A stretch of DNA of 64,000 bases from Acidovorax sp. 69 (GCF_002797445.1 NZ_PGEP01000001.1:3162501-3226500), one strand, 5' to 3'. Positions 9,079 through 18,519 are shown, counted from the first letter of the stretch. Program-made: numbers and translations. Notes: generated by a model not told the origin, from the sequence alone.

Positions 9079-10511
9079 CCACACCACACGCCTTTGCACG
9101 GCGCCTGCCCCTGCTGGCTGCCGCAGCCCTGCTGGCCGGCTGCGCCAGCGTTTCACCTGATGGCCTGCGCGGGGACGTAGCGACCCTCACCGCGGGCCGC
9201 ACAGGCGGCGTGCAAGCGGCACTGCCAGCCACCGATCCCGCTGCGCGCGCCGCAGCCCAGCAGGCCATCAAAGACTGGCTGGCCCAGCCTCTCACGCAAG
9301 ACGCCGCCGTGCGCATTGCCCTGCTCAACAATCCCGGCCTGCAGGCCCGGCTGGCGGCACTGGGTCTGGCCGACGCAGAGCGCGTGCAGGCCATTACGCT
9401 GCCCAACCCACACCTGACCCTGGGGCGCTTTACCAACAGCCAAGAGCGCGACATCGAGCGCACCCTGGCCTTTGGGCTGCTGGACCTCATCACTCTGCCG
9501 TGGCGCACCGCGCGGCAAGCTGAGCGCCTGCAGATCGCCACGCTAGAAGCCGCACAGGACGTGGTCACATTGGCAGCTGACACTCGCCGCGCCTGGCTGC
9601 GTGCCGTGGCGGCCGAGCAGGTGGCCGCCACACACGACCGCATGGTCGAAGCCGCCGAGGCCGGGGCCGAGCTCGCCCGCCGCATGGTGAGCGTGGGCAA
9701 CTGGAGCCGCCTGCAGCAGGCCCGCGAACAGGCGACGCTGCAATCGGTGACCAGCCAGCGCGCCCGCGCCCGGCTGGCGGCTGCCACCGAGCGCGAGCAA
9801 CTCAACCGCCGCCTGGGCGTATGGGGGCTGCAGGCGCAATACCAGTTGGCCGCCCAGCTACCACCGCTGCCCGCCACCGCCTTGCCCGCCGACGGCATCG
9901 AAGCCACCGCGCTGCGCGAGCGGCTCGATGTGCAGGCCGCCCGCCGCCAGCTCGACACCCAGGCCGCGCGCCAAGGCTGGAGCCGTGCGGGCGCCGTGTT
10001 TGGCGACATCGGTCTAGCCTACAGCCGCAACACCACCACCGAGCGCGACACCGGCCGCAGCGATGTGAAACGCGGCTGGGAGATTGCGCTGCCCCTGCCC
10101 CTGTTCGACTGGGGCGGCGCCGCACGCACCCGTGCGCAAGCCGAGGTGGAGCAAAGCGCCGCCCAGCTGCAAGACACCGCTGTGCGCGCCCGCAGCGAGG
10201 TGCGCGCCGCCTGGCTCACCTACCGCACCGCGCTCGACCTGGCGCGCCAGCAGCAGGCCGAGGTCGTGCCTCTGCGCCAACTCATCAGCGACGAGACCAC
10301 GCTGCGCTACAACGGCATGCTGGCCAGCGTGTGGGACATGCTGGCCGAAGCGCGCAACAGCACGCAGGCCGTAGCCAACGCCATCGAAGTGCAGCGCGAC
10401 TTCTGGCTGGCCGAGACCGACCTGCAACTTGCGCTGATGGGCACATCGCCCGGCGCCCTGCAGGGCCTCACCTCCGGCGCCGCCGCCTCCACCACCCCAC
10501 AAGGCCACTGA
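9075..10511 (+). CDS. TolC-family outer-membrane efflux lipoprotein
   Basis: A 478-residue outer-membrane factor. The N-terminus (MTTPHAFARRLPLLAAAALL then AGCASVSP) is a lipoprotein signal with lipobox LLAGC. The rest has two OEP repeats: VRIALLNNPGLQARLAALGL opens the first and GWEIALPLPLFDWGGAARTR the second, each followed by long Ala/Gln/Glu-rich coiled-coil helices. It lacks an adjacent membrane-fusion protein or RND pump, so it must work with partners encoded elsewhere. The ATG overlaps the preceding stop (ATGA), and the multicopper oxidase starts one base after its stop. A longer upstream open frame exists but reads through unrelated sequence. Confidence 0.88.
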   Translation: MTTPHAFARRLPLLAAAALLAGCASVSPDGLRGDVATLTAGRTGGVQAALPATDPAARAAAQQAIKDWLAQPLTQDAAVRIALLNNPGLQARLAALGLADAERVQAITLPNPHLTLGRFTNSQERDIERTLAFGLLDLITLPWRTARQAERLQIATLEAAQDVVTLAADTRRAWLRAVAAEQVAATHDRMVEAAEAGAELARRMVSVGNWSRLQQAREQATLQSVTSQRARARLAAATEREQLNRRLGVWGLQAQYQLAAQLPPLPATALPADGIEATALRERLDVQAARRQLDTQAARQGWSRAGAVFGDIGLAYSRNTTTERDTGRSDVKRGWEIALPLPLFDWGGAARTRAQAEVEQSAAQLQDTAVRARSEVRAAWLTYRTALDLARQQQAEVVPLRQLISDETTLRYNGMLASVWDMLAEARNSTQAVANAIEVQRDFWLAETDLQLALMGTSPGALQGLTSGAAASTTPQGH

Positions 10512-10512
10512 C

Positions 10513-11895
10513 ATGAACCGCCGCAATTTCTTTTCTGGCGCAGCCACGGCCGTGGCCGCTGCCTCTGTCAGCCGCGTGGCCCTGGCTGCGCTGCCCGAGC
10601 CCGCTACACAATCCAGCGCCGACACAGCGCCGCCGCTGCACCCGCCCACCGGCCGCCCCTACAACCCCGTGGTCACCCTGAACGGCTGGACCGCCCCCTG
10701 GCGCATGAACGCGGGCGTCAAGGAGTTCCACCTCGTGGCTGAGCCCGTTGTGCGCGAGGTGGCGCCTGGCTTCATGGTCAACATGTGGGGCTACAACGGC
10801 CAGAGCCCCGGCCCCACCATCGAGGTGGTTGAGGGCGACCGTGTGCGCATCTTCGTCACCAACCGCCTGCCCGAGCACACCACCATCCACTGGCACGGTC
10901 AGCGCCTGTCCAACGGCATGGACGGCGTGGGGGGCCTCACCCAGCCCGCCATCCAGCCGGGCAAAACCTTTGTGTACGAGTTTGTGGCGCGCCGCCCCGG
11001 CACCTTCATGTACCACCCACATGCCGACGAGATGGTTCAGATGGCCATGGGGATGATGGGCTTGTGGATCACCCACCCCAGGGGCACTCACCCGCACATC
11101 GCCAAGGTGCAGCGCGACTACGCCTTTTTGCTCAACGCCTTTGACGTGGAGCCCGGCAGCATGACCCCCAAGGTCAACACCATGCTGGACCACAACATCT
11201 GGTGCTGGAACAGCCGCGTGTTCCCCGCCATCAGCCCGCTGGTGGCCCGCCAGGGCGAGCGCGTGCGCATCCGGGTAGGCAACCTCACCATGACCAACCA
11301 CCCCATCCACCTGCACGGGCACGAATTTGAAGTGACCGGCACCGACGGCGGCCCCGTGCCCAAAAGCGCGCGCTGGCCAGAGGTGACGACCGACGTGGCT
11401 GTAGGCCAGATGCGGCAGGTCGAGTTCATTGCCGACGAGCCCGGCGACTGGGCGCTGCACTGCCACAAGAGCCACCACACCATGGGCGCCATGGGCCACA
11501 GCGTGCCCACCATGATCGGCGTGGACCACCGGGGCCTGGTCGGCAAGATCCAGAAGATCGTGCCCGACTACATGGTGATGGGCGAGCGCGGCATGGCCGA
11601 CATGGGCGCCATGGAGATGCCCTTGCCCGACAACACCTTCCCCATGATGACCGGCACCGGCCCCTTTGGCCCGCTGGAGATGGGCGGCATGTTCACCACC
11701 CTCAAGGTGCGCGCAGACCAGCCCGCAGACAGCTACGCCGACCCCGGCGACTTCAAACAGCCGCCGGGCACCCAGGCCTTTGAATGGCAAGGTGCGCCCG
11801 CCGCTACGCCACGCCCCGCACGCACCGACACCCCGGGCACGGCCCCGGGCGCCGCCAATGCGCGCAAGCCGGCTGCCAGTGGCCACCAACATTGA
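10513..11895 (+). CDS. Tat-exported multicopper oxidase
   Basis: A 460-residue multicopper oxidase, probably oxidising Cu(I) to Cu(II) in the periplasm. The N-terminus MNRRNFFSGAATAVAAASVS is a twin-arginine signal. Copper-site motifs are in order: TTIHWHGQRLSNG, GTFMYHPHADEM, NHPIHLHGHEFEVTG and WALHCHKSHHTMGAMGH. The last differs from the usual HCHxxxHxxxM only in its intervening residues. A Met-rich stretch near the C-terminus (MGERGMADMGAMEMPLPDN) resembles copper-binding loops of CueO/CopA. It is shorter than three-domain CopA (about 600 residues). It sits between the TolC-like gene (1-base gap) and the cupredoxin (TGATG overlap). Confidence 0.92.
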   Translation: MNRRNFFSGAATAVAAASVSRVALAALPEPATQSSADTAPPLHPPTGRPYNPVVTLNGWTAPWRMNAGVKEFHLVAEPVVREVAPGFMVNMWGYNGQSPGPTIEVVEGDRVRIFVTNRLPEHTTIHWHGQRLSNGMDGVGGLTQPAIQPGKTFVYEFVARRPGTFMYHPHADEMVQMAMGMMGLWITHPRGTHPHIAKVQRDYAFLLNAFDVEPGSMTPKVNTMLDHNIWCWNSRVFPAISPLVARQGERVRIRVGNLTMTNHPIHLHGHEFEVTGTDGGPVPKSARWPEVTTDVAVGQMRQVEFIADEPGDWALHCHKSHHTMGAMGHSVPTMIGVDHRGLVGKIQKIVPDYMVMGERGMADMGAMEMPLPDNTFPMMTGTGPFGPLEMGGMFTTLKVRADQPADSYADPGDFKQPPGTQAFEWQGAPAATPRPARTDTPGTAPGAANARKPAASGHQH

Positions 11896-12401
11896 TGCCA
11901 ATGATCACCATGAAAACTATCAAATTCATAGCTGCTTGCGCAATGTTGACTAGCGCATTCGCTGCTTTTGGGCATGAAAACATGCCGCACCGCGCCACCA
12001 CAGCCCCGGTGGCCAAGGAGCAAAAGGACTGGGGCATTGCAGGCGACGCCAAGGCCGTGCGCCGCACCATCACCATTCGCATGACAGACAACATGCGCTT
12101 TACGCCCAACCATGTTGAAGTGCGCGAAGGCGACACCGTGCGCCTGCGCGCCGAGAACAAGGGCCGGGTGTTACACGAGATCGTGATCGGCACAAAAATC
12201 GACCTGGACGCACATGCCGAGATGATGGCCAAGCACCCCGGAATGGAGCACGACGAACCCCATATGGCCCATGTGACTGAGGGCAAGACCGGCGACATCG
12301 TGTGGCACTTCAACCGCGCCGGGAGTTTCGACTTTGCCTGCCTGATCCCCGGCCACTACCAGGCGGGCATGACCGGCACCATCACGGTGAGCCCCCCCTG
12401 A
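11895..12401 (+). CDS. periplasmic cupredoxin
   Basis: A plastocyanin-like single-copper protein. The domain shows RMTDNMRFTPNHVEVREGD, GRVLHEIVIG (first His ligand) and the Cys-His-Met loop FACLIPGHYQAGM. ATG 11895 overlaps the oxidase stop in TGATG; ATGs at 11901 and 11910 are alternatives, the last giving the cleaner signal peptide MKTIKFIAACAMLTSAFAAF. That signal peptide is encoded by DNA resembling the dispersed family A repeat. Likely an electron or copper shuttle partner of the adjacent oxidase. Length 168 residues from 11895, 163 from 11910. Confidence 0.88.
   Translation: MPMITMKTIKFIAACAMLTSAFAAFGHENMPHRATTAPVAKEQKDWGIAGDAKAVRRTITIRMTDNMRFTPNHVEVREGDTVRLRAENKGRVLHEIVIGTKIDLDAHAEMMAKHPGMEHDEPHMAHVTEGKTGDIVWHFNRAGSFDFACLIPGHYQAGMTGTITVSPP
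11914..11976 (+). repeat. family A-like repeat coding for the cupredoxin signal peptide
   Basis: ACTATCAAATTCATAGCTGC, then TTGCGCA, ACTAGCGCATT and GCTGCTTTT follow the order of the dispersed repeat (AT-rich lead, ATAGCTGC, two AGCGC half-sites, GCTGCTTTT). The palindrome is eroded. It is in frame and forms the hydrophobic core of the signal sequence. Confidence 0.4.
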
Positions 12402-12476
12402 GTCGCTGCGCGCCTTCCCCCCGAGGGGGACGCCACCGGTGGCCTGGCAAAGCCAGTTCCACGGTGGCACTGGCAA
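12402..12476 (-). repeat. dispersed GC-rich repeat, family B, copy 1
   Basis: GTCGCTGCGCGCCTTCCCCC followed by GAGGGGGACGCCACCGGTGG. Its reverse complement shares GGCGGTGTCCCCCT-like and GGGGAAGGCGCG.AGCGAC blocks with the copy near 62.2 kb. It lies between the cupredoxin and the DUF411 gene and contains a C5/G5 hairpin without a T-run. Confidence 0.65.
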
Positions 12477-12558
12477 GAGCCATGCCGGTTTCCACCGGCT
12501 GAGGACGGATCACCGAGCCGTGAACCACAAAGACATCAAAGAGCGAAGAAAGGCATCC

Positions 12559-13071
12559 ATGACATACCCGACAACAACAAGCAACCGCCGCACGTGGCTG
12601 ACCACTAGCGTGACCTTGCTGGCCGCAAGCGCCCTGCCCTTTACAGCGGCGGCCGCGGCCCCCACACCGCTGGAAGTGTGGAAAGACCCCAACTGCGGCT
12701 GCTGCCAGGACTGGGTGGACCACATGCAGGCCAACGGCTTTGCGGTCAAGGTACACGCCACGGGCAACAACGCCGTGCGCGCGCGCCTTGGTCTGGCGCA
12801 AAAGCTGGGCTCGTGCCACACCGCCCTGGTCGGCGGCTATGTGGTCGAAGGCCATGTGCCCGCCAGTGACGTACGCGCCCTGCTGCAGCAAAAACCCCAG
12901 GCCCTGGGCCTGGCCGTGCCGGGCATGCCCGTGGGCTCGCCCGGCATGGACGGCCCGGCGTACGGCAATCGCCGTGACGCCTATGACGTACTGCTGGTCG
13001 CTCGAGATGGCAGCACGCGAATTTTCAAAAGCTACAACACGCCAGCCGGCAACAAAAAGGCCACTTCGTGA
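12559..13071 (+). CDS. DUF411 family periplasmic metal-binding protein
   Basis: A 170-residue exported protein with a signal peptide around residues 10-34 (RRTWLTTSVTLLAASALPF), followed by the DUF411 core LEVWKDPNCGCCQDWVDHM, HATGNNAVRARLG, KLGSCHTALVGGYVVEGHVP and GLAVPGMPVGSPGM. The CGCC pair and the later Cys and Met residues are the likely metal ligands. DUF411 proteins occur almost exclusively in copper and silver resistance loci. ATG 12559 has a good upstream GAAGAAAGG; the longer frame upstream runs through a repeat. Its stop overlaps the CusF-like start in TGATG. Confidence 0.85.
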   Translation: MTYPTTTSNRRTWLTTSVTLLAASALPFTAAAAAPTPLEVWKDPNCGCCQDWVDHMQANGFAVKVHATGNNAVRARLGLAQKLGSCHTALVGGYVVEGHVPASDVRALLQQKPQALGLAVPGMPVGSPGMDGPAYGNRRDAYDVLLVARDGSTRIFKSYNTPAGNKKATS

Positions 13072-13436
13072 TGACAAACACCCTGCGCCAGCTCAACCCT
13101 GCAGCCACCGCACTTGCGCTCCTGATGCTGATCGGCTTTGCAGAGCCAGCATTGGCCCAACCGGCGCCCCCGGCGGCTACCACAAACCCGCCCGTGCTGG
13201 CCGACGCCAGCACCCCTTTGAGCGAAGGTGAGATCACCCGCTGGGATGCACGCACCCTGCGCGTCACACTGCGCCACGGCGAGATCAAGAACCTCAATAT
13301 GCCCCCCATGACCATGGTGTTCCGCGTGTCAGATGCCAACGTGCTGGGCGACCTCAAGCCCGGCGACAAGGTACGCTTTCGGGCCGAACAGGTCAGCGGC
13401 ACCTACCGGGTGACGCGGATCGAAAAGGCACCTTGA
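13071..13436 (+). CDS. CusF-like periplasmic copper-binding protein
   Basis: A 121-residue exported protein with signal peptide ending near EPALAQ. The CusF domain covers about residues 50-120: EGEITRWDARTLRVTLRHGE, IKNLNMPPMTMVFRV and LKPGDKVRFRAEQV. The Met-Pro-Pro-Met-Thr-Met segment carries the methionines that bind Cu(I)/Ag(I) in CusF, and a Trp is present nearby in the first strand. CusF normally feeds the CusCBA pump, yet no cusA or cusB is in this window. Translationally coupled to DUF411 by a one-base overlap; a GTG one codon upstream is an alternative start. Confidence 0.88.
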   Translation: MTNTLRQLNPAATALALLMLIGFAEPALAQPAPPAATTNPPVLADASTPLSEGEITRWDARTLRVTLRHGEIKNLNMPPMTMVFRVSDANVLGDLKPGDKVRFRAEQVSGTYRVTRIEKAP

Positions 13437-13501
13437 CCACCCAATCAAAGGTTGAGCGCACACAGCCCCACCGATGCGACAGGGCACCATAATCACCGGC
13501 C

Positions 13502-14509
13502 ATGAGTTCTCAACATGTTCTGGCTGGCGACGCTGGCAGCATCACCCGCGTGGCGGGCATCGAGGTGGGCCACTTCACCGAAACCCGCCGCCCCACGGGT
13601 TGCACCGTCATCATCACCCGTGAGGGCGCGGTGGGGGGCGTGGACGTGCGCGGCGCCGCACCTGGCACACGCGAGACGGACCTGCTCCACCCCTCCAACC
13701 TGGTAGACAAGGTGCACGCCATCATGCTGGCCGGCGGCAGCGCCTGGGGGCTGGATGCAGCCACCGGCGCGGTGCGCTGGCTGGAAGAGCGTGGCGTGGG
13801 CTTCGACGTGGCCGTGGGCCGCCTGCCCATCGTGCCCGCCGCCGTGCTGTTCGATCTGCTGGTGGGCGACATGCGCATCCGCCCCGACGCTGCAGCAGGC
13901 TACGCGGCCTGCGATGCCGCATCCACCGCAGATCCGGCTGAGGGCAACGTAGGCGCGGGGACAGGCGCAGCGCTGGGCAAGATTTTTGGCATCCAGCGCG
14001 CCATGAAAGGTGGCATCGGCACCGCCTCCGTCACCGTGGACGGCGTCACGGTAGGCGCTCTCATTGCCTGCAATGCGCTGGGCGACGTGATCGACCCCGA
14101 CACCGCGCAAGTCATTGCCGGGGCCCGAACCGACGACGGTCTGCGTTTGCGCGACACACGCCGCGCCCTGCTGCGCGGCGACCCGCCCCAGCCCTTGCTG
14201 GCGGGCACCAACACCACCATCGGCGTGGTGGCCACCGATGCCATCATCACCAAGGTGCAAGCCCACCGCCTCGCGGTGGCCGCACACGACGGCCTGGCCC
14301 GCAGCATCAACCCCGTGCACACCATGTCCGATGGCGACACGCTCTTCAGCCTGGGCACCGGCCGTGCAGGCAAGAGCCTGGGCATGATGGTGCTGGCCAC
14401 CATGGCCGCAGAAGCCACGGCCATTGCCACCGCCCGCGCTGCACGGGCGGCGCGGGCCATCACGACGGCAGAAGGGTTGTACCTGCCCGCGGTCGCAGAA
14501 CTGGGCTGA
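13502..14509 (+). CDS. P1 family peptidase (DmpA/BapA-type)
   Basis: A 335-residue N-terminal-nucleophile hydrolase of the P1/S58 family, which includes DmpA L-aminopeptidase D-esterase and beta-aminopeptidases. Visible features are ITRVAGIEVGHFTETRRPTG, LAGGSAWGLDAATGAVRWLE, GNVGAGTGAALGK and the segment LAGTNTTIGVVATDA where autocleavage would expose the Thr nucleophile. Members cleave themselves into two chains. It stands 65 bases after the CusF-like gene on the same strand but has no obvious link to copper handling. No signal peptide, so cytoplasmic. Substrate undetermined. Confidence 0.85.
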   Translation: MSSQHVLAGDAGSITRVAGIEVGHFTETRRPTGCTVIITREGAVGGVDVRGAAPGTRETDLLHPSNLVDKVHAIMLAGGSAWGLDAATGAVRWLEERGVGFDVAVGRLPIVPAAVLFDLLVGDMRIRPDAAAGYAACDAASTADPAEGNVGAGTGAALGKIFGIQRAMKGGIGTASVTVDGVTVGALIACNALGDVIDPDTAQVIAGARTDDGLRLRDTRRALLRGDPPQPLLAGTNTTIGVVATDAIITKVQAHRLAVAAHDGLARSINPVHTMSDGDTLFSLGTGRAGKSLGMMVLATMAAEATAIATARAARAARAITTAEGLYLPAVAELG

Positions 14510-14999
14510 TACGCGCGCAAGACTTTGCGACTTATTCCCCGGCCCCTGCTGGCCGTGCGCTGGACCCACAGCGAACCATTGATTGCTGAATACGGTAGCT
14601 GTCGATGCCGGACGATGAGCAACGGCCCCGCACCGTGCATTAGCCCTTTGCGAGCAAGAACGCAGATCCCTGGCTTGGGTGCCCTATCTACCAGATTGAC
14701 GGGGGATGCTGCGCACCGGGCCCAGTCAGGGCCGACAGACCACGCCAGACGCACTGAACTCTGTCCACAATATCCCAGAGACCGACTCCACGCTGTCAAA
14801 AACTCCTTGACGGGGCGGGCAAAGCCCTCCAAAGATTAGCTCGCTGCCCCACCTCTTGCGCACCACAGGGGTCGGCGTGGAAGGGCGAGCCTGGCAAGAA
14901 CCGCCGCGCGCAGGTTGTTCACGCTCCACAAAAGGTTTACAACACGATCTTCCCCGGGAAAAGCGCACCATCTGCAGTAACACGTTGAGGGTTCAACAC
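14510..14999. other. intergenic stretch without a convincing gene
   Basis: About 490 bases. Frames on the plus strand lack ribosome-binding sites and family motifs. It should contain the promoter of the chemoreceptor gene, but I cannot name a strong -35/-10 pair. Confidence 0.4.
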
Positions 15000-16589
15000 A
15001 TGAATATCCTGCAAAACCTGAGCATCAGGACGCGTCTTGGAATTGGTTATGTTGTTCTGACCTGTGCCTTGATTCTGGTGGCCGTCATGGGCATTCGCGG
15101 GGAGTCCCTGACGCAGGACAGCCTGGACAACCAGGTCAACCACCTGAACGTGCTCAAGAGTCTGGGCAATAGCGTGCTGGATGCTGCGAACGCAAGGGCT
15201 GTTTCCGCCCGCAACCTGGTGATTGCCACCACCAAAGAAGACGCTAACGCTGAAACCAAGCTCATCGGAGCGGCCCACGAAAAGATGGGACGTGCGCTCA
15301 AGAGCGTCGAAGAAGCGCTCAAGACGGCACCACCCGAAACAGCCCCTTTGCACAAGCTGCTGGCACAGATCCGGGAGACTGAAGCGGCCTATGGCCCGAT
15401 CGCGCTAGAGATCACCCGGCTGGGCAGCCTGGGCGAAAAAGACATGGCGATCAAGAAAATCAACGAAGAATGCCGCCCCCTGCTGGCCAAGCTGATCGGC
15501 AACATTGACACCTTCCTGGCAGAGAGCGATGCAATCAGCAAGCGGGCGAGCGAGCAATCGTTGAGCCAGCTGGAATCGCTGCGCTTGCAACTGGTGGTGC
15601 TCAGTATGGCGATGGTGGTATTTGCCGCCGTGCTGGGCATGGCGACGACACGGTCCATCACCAGGCCACTTGGCGAGGCCAACCAGGCCACGAAAGAGTT
15701 TGCCAGGGGCAACCTGACCACCCCGTTGGTGGTCCATGGCAAAGATGAGATTGCCTCGGTGGTCGCATCGATGGAGGCCATGCGCCAAAGCCTGTCCGGT
15801 TTGGTGGCGGGCGTTCGGCAAGGATCTGAAAGCGTATCGACCGCCAGCGCAGAGATCGCGCAGGGCAACCACAACCTGTCCATGCGCACCGAACAACAGG
15901 CCAGCGCACTGCAACAAACAGCCGCGTCGATGGAGCAGTTGGGCTCCACCGTGAGACAGAACGCGGACAACGCGGTCAATGCCAACAAGCTGGCGCATTC
16001 GGCATCGACCATTGCCCAACAGGGCGGCGAAGTGGTGGCCATGGTGGTGGCGACGATGAAGGACATCAACGACTCCAGTCGCAAGATCAATGACATCATC
16101 AGTGTGATCGATGGCATTGCATTCCAGACCAACATCCTCGCACTGAATGCTGCCGTGGAAGCTGCCCGCGCGGGCGACCAGGGGCGGGGTTTTGCGGTGG
16201 TGGCGAGCGAGGTGCGTAGCCTGGCCCAGCGCAGCGCGGCAGCCGCCAAGGAGATCAAACAGCTGATCACGGAAAGCGTGGGCCGCGTGGAGCATGGGAC
16301 CGCTCTGGTGGACAAGGCGGGCAACACCATGAGCGAAGTGGTGACCAGCATCCGCAATGTGACCCACATCATGGGCGAAATCAGCGCGGCCAGTTCCGAG
16401 CAAAGTTCGGGCGTCACGCAGGTGGGTGAGGCCGTTACGTTGATGGACCAGGCCACGCAGCAGAACGCGGCGCTGGTGGAGGAAATGGCTGCCGCCGCCT
16501 CCAGCCTGCGCGGGCAAGCCGATGATCTGGTGAGCGCTGTGGCAGTGTTCAGAATCAACGGCAACGGACAAGCACTTGTGCTCAAGTAA
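15000..16589 (+). CDS. methyl-accepting chemotaxis protein
   Basis: A 529-residue inner-membrane chemoreceptor. TM1 is residues 11-32 ([20 protein letters not shown]), a helical periplasmic four-helix-bundle domain runs to about residue 190, and TM2 is about 195-215 ([20 protein letters not shown]). A HAMP domain ([20 protein letters not shown]) leads into the long cytoplasmic coiled coil with the invariant hairpin [19 protein letters not shown], and no C-terminal CheR pentapeptide is seen. ATG 15000 is preferred over an upstream frame because it starts right before TM1. Ligand unknown; no che genes adjacent. Confidence 0.93.
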   Translation: MNILQNLSIRTRLGIGYVVLTCALILVAVMGIRGESLTQDSLDNQVNHLNVLKSLGNSVLDAANARAVSARNLVIATTKEDANAETKLIGAAHEKMGRALKSVEEALKTAPPETAPLHKLLAQIRETEAAYGPIALEITRLGSLGEKDMAIKKINEECRPLLAKLIGNIDTFLAESDAISKRASEQSLSQLESLRLQLVVLSMAMVVFAAVLGMATTRSITRPLGEANQATKEFARGNLTTPLVVHGKDEIASVVASMEAMRQSLSGLVAGVRQGSESVSTASAEIAQGNHNLSMRTEQQASALQQTAASMEQLGSTVRQNADNAVNANKLAHSASTIAQQGGEVVAMVVATMKDINDSSRKINDIISVIDGIAFQTNILALNAAVEAARAGDQGRGFAVVASEVRSLAQRSAAAAKEIKQLITESVGRVEHGTALVDKAGNTMSEVVTSIRNVTHIMGEISAASSEQSSGVTQVGEAVTLMDQATQQNAALVEEMAAAASSLRGQADDLVSAVAVFRINGNGQALVLK

Positions 16590-16961
16590 CCGCCTGATCG
16601 CGTTGCATTCAACGCACAGCATCTTTACGGTTTTGCCCAGCGTTTGTGGCACCACACCGCAAGGCGGCCAGAGATAGTGCTTTAACACGCCGGTCGGTCC
16701 CGCCTTGGCATTGCCACAACGCAGGTATTCCAAGCCGTCCAGTGGCCGGAGCACAGGCACCATTCGATACGTTTGTACCCCCTGGCTTCTACAGCCCGGC
16801 GTGGCCCGCGCAGGGATAATCGCCGGACCGCTGATCTCCGTAAGTCAGCCCTCCTCGCCCAACCCACGTCAACAGCCACCGCTGACTTGTTGCCCCCGGC
16901 CCAGCCACCGCATTGGTCGGCCACGCTGCGTGCATCCCCTATTCAAAACGTTCGCTCCTCC
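16590..16961. other. intergenic stretch without a convincing gene
   Basis: About 370 bases between the chemoreceptor and the TAXI gene. An in-frame extension of the TAXI ORF covers part of it but is Pro/Arg-rich and lacks a start signal. Nothing else recognised. Confidence 0.4.
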
Positions 16962-18338
16962 ATGTCCCAGGCACTTCGCAACACACTGCTTTCTCTGCGC
17001 GATCTGATCGTGTCGGCCGGTCCGCTCGCCTTCCTGGGGGTAGGGCTGCTGGTGCTAGCGTACTGGTGGCTTAACCCCAATCCGCCCAAAACGGTGACTC
17101 TGGCCACTGGACCTGCTCAGAGCGCCTACGAGGAGTTTGGCAAGCGGTATCAAAAGGCGCTGGCAGCTGACGGCATTGACGTAGTGCTTCTGCCCAGTGA
17201 GGGGTCTTCTCACAACCTGCAATTGCTCCGAGAGGGTCAAGCGGACGCGGCCTTCGTACAAGGCGGAACGGCTGAACTGCAACCCGATGATCCCGATGAA
17301 CTGGTGTCGCTGGGCAACCTCTTTGTAGAGCCTGTGTGGCTGTTCTATCGCACCGAGACGGCACAGCGTATGTACAACACTCCGCGGCTTGACGGCTTGC
17401 GACAGCTGCGTGGGCTGCATGTGAACGTAGGCTCGCAGGGCAGCGGCGTGCCCACGCTGATGGAGCGCCTGCTGGACGCCAACAAGGTCGAGCGCGGGGC
17501 CGTGAAACTCTCACGCCTGGACCAGACGCCGGCCACCGTGGATTTTCTGGCGGGCAAGCTGGATGCGCTGGTGTTTGCCTCTGCCCCCGAATCCTTGATG
17601 GTGCAGATGCTGCTGCAGACACCAGGGGTTCAATTGCTGGACTTTGCCCAACACGAAGCCTATGCGCGGCGCTTTCCCTTTCTGACACCCGTCACACTGC
17701 CACGTGGCGTAGTGGACCTGGCCAACAATGTGCCCAAGCGGGATGTAAGGCTGGTCGCCTCCACCACCTCATTGCTGGCGCGTGAAGGCACCCACCCGGC
17801 CTTGCTCACTCTGTTTGCGCAGAACGCCCAGAAGCTCCATAGCGGCGCGGGCTGGTTCAACCGGGCACGCGAGTTCCCCAACGCGCGCAATAGCGAACTA
17901 CCGATTGCCAAGGAGGGTGACCGTGCAATGAACGAGGCAGTGCCCATGCTGCAGCGCTACCTGCCCTTTTGGGTTGCCAACCTGATTGAGCGCATGTGGC
18001 TGGTGCTGGGTATCTTGCTGGCGATCATGCTGCCGCTGTCGCGCGTTGTGCCGCCGCTGTACCAGTTCCGAGTGCGCTCACGCGTGTTTCGCTGGTATGG
18101 CCGTCTGCGCGAGGTAGAGAGCGACCTGGAAGCTGGTAAGACCGACACAGCAGAACTGCTCAAGGCATTGAATACGCTAGAGGCGCAGGCCGAAAAGGTC
18201 AGCGTCCCCCTGTCCTATGCCGATGAGCTGTATGCCCTGCGCAACCATATCCACCTGGTGCGAAAAAAGCTGCTGCGGGCATCGGAAGGTGGTGGCGCCG
18301 AAAGACCTTCACCAGACGCGCCTGCGCGCAAAGACTGA
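16962..18338 (+). CDS. membrane-anchored TAXI-family TRAP solute-binding protein
   Basis: A 458-residue protein whose central part (about residues 45-320) is a TAXI solute-binding domain: KTVTLATGPAQSAYEEFGKR, GSSHNLQLLREGQADAAFVQ, LFVEPVWLFYR, LHVNVGSQGSGVPTLMERLL. Unlike typical TAXI proteins it has an N-terminal anchor (residues 21-42, GPLAFLGVGLLVLAYWWLN) and a second membrane segment near 345-365 (MWLVLGILLAIMLPLS), followed by a cytoplasmic helical tail with coiled-coil character. No DctM-type permease gene is adjacent. It may act as a sensor or scaffold rather than as a free periplasmic binding protein (inference). Confidence 0.8.
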   Translation: MSQALRNTLLSLRDLIVSAGPLAFLGVGLLVLAYWWLNPNPPKTVTLATGPAQSAYEEFGKRYQKALAADGIDVVLLPSEGSSHNLQLLREGQADAAFVQGGTAELQPDDPDELVSLGNLFVEPVWLFYRTETAQRMYNTPRLDGLRQLRGLHVNVGSQGSGVPTLMERLLDANKVERGAVKLSRLDQTPATVDFLAGKLDALVFASAPESLMVQMLLQTPGVQLLDFAQHEAYARRFPFLTPVTLPRGVVDLANNVPKRDVRLVASTTSLLAREGTHPALLTLFAQNAQKLHSGAGWFNRAREFPNARNSELPIAKEGDRAMNEAVPMLQRYLPFWVANLIERMWLVLGILLAIMLPLSRVVPPLYQFRVRSRVFRWYGRLREVESDLEAGKTDTAELLKALNTLEAQAEKVSVPLSYADELYALRNHIHLVRKKLLRASEGGGAERPSPDAPARKD

Positions 18339-18519
18339 GGCCTGCGCAGCGCTACCTGGCCGAGGCGTTGCTGGCTCAGGGAGAAAGCAGGCAAGCCGTT
18401 TCAAAGCCAGCACGGTCATCACAGCAGTAAGGTCAGATGGCTCGACAGGCAAGGTGCGGTGACCGGACCAAGGCTCTGGAGACACGCCGGGCACCGGCAA
18501 TCACGCCAGCCACCAGGAC

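Noticed and set aside
8550..10511. A 653-residue open frame covering the small exported protein and the TolC gene
   Set aside because: Its first 175 codons read Pro/Arg/His-rich sequence opposite a credible gene in another frame, and the TolC signal peptide with lipobox begins cleanly at 9075.
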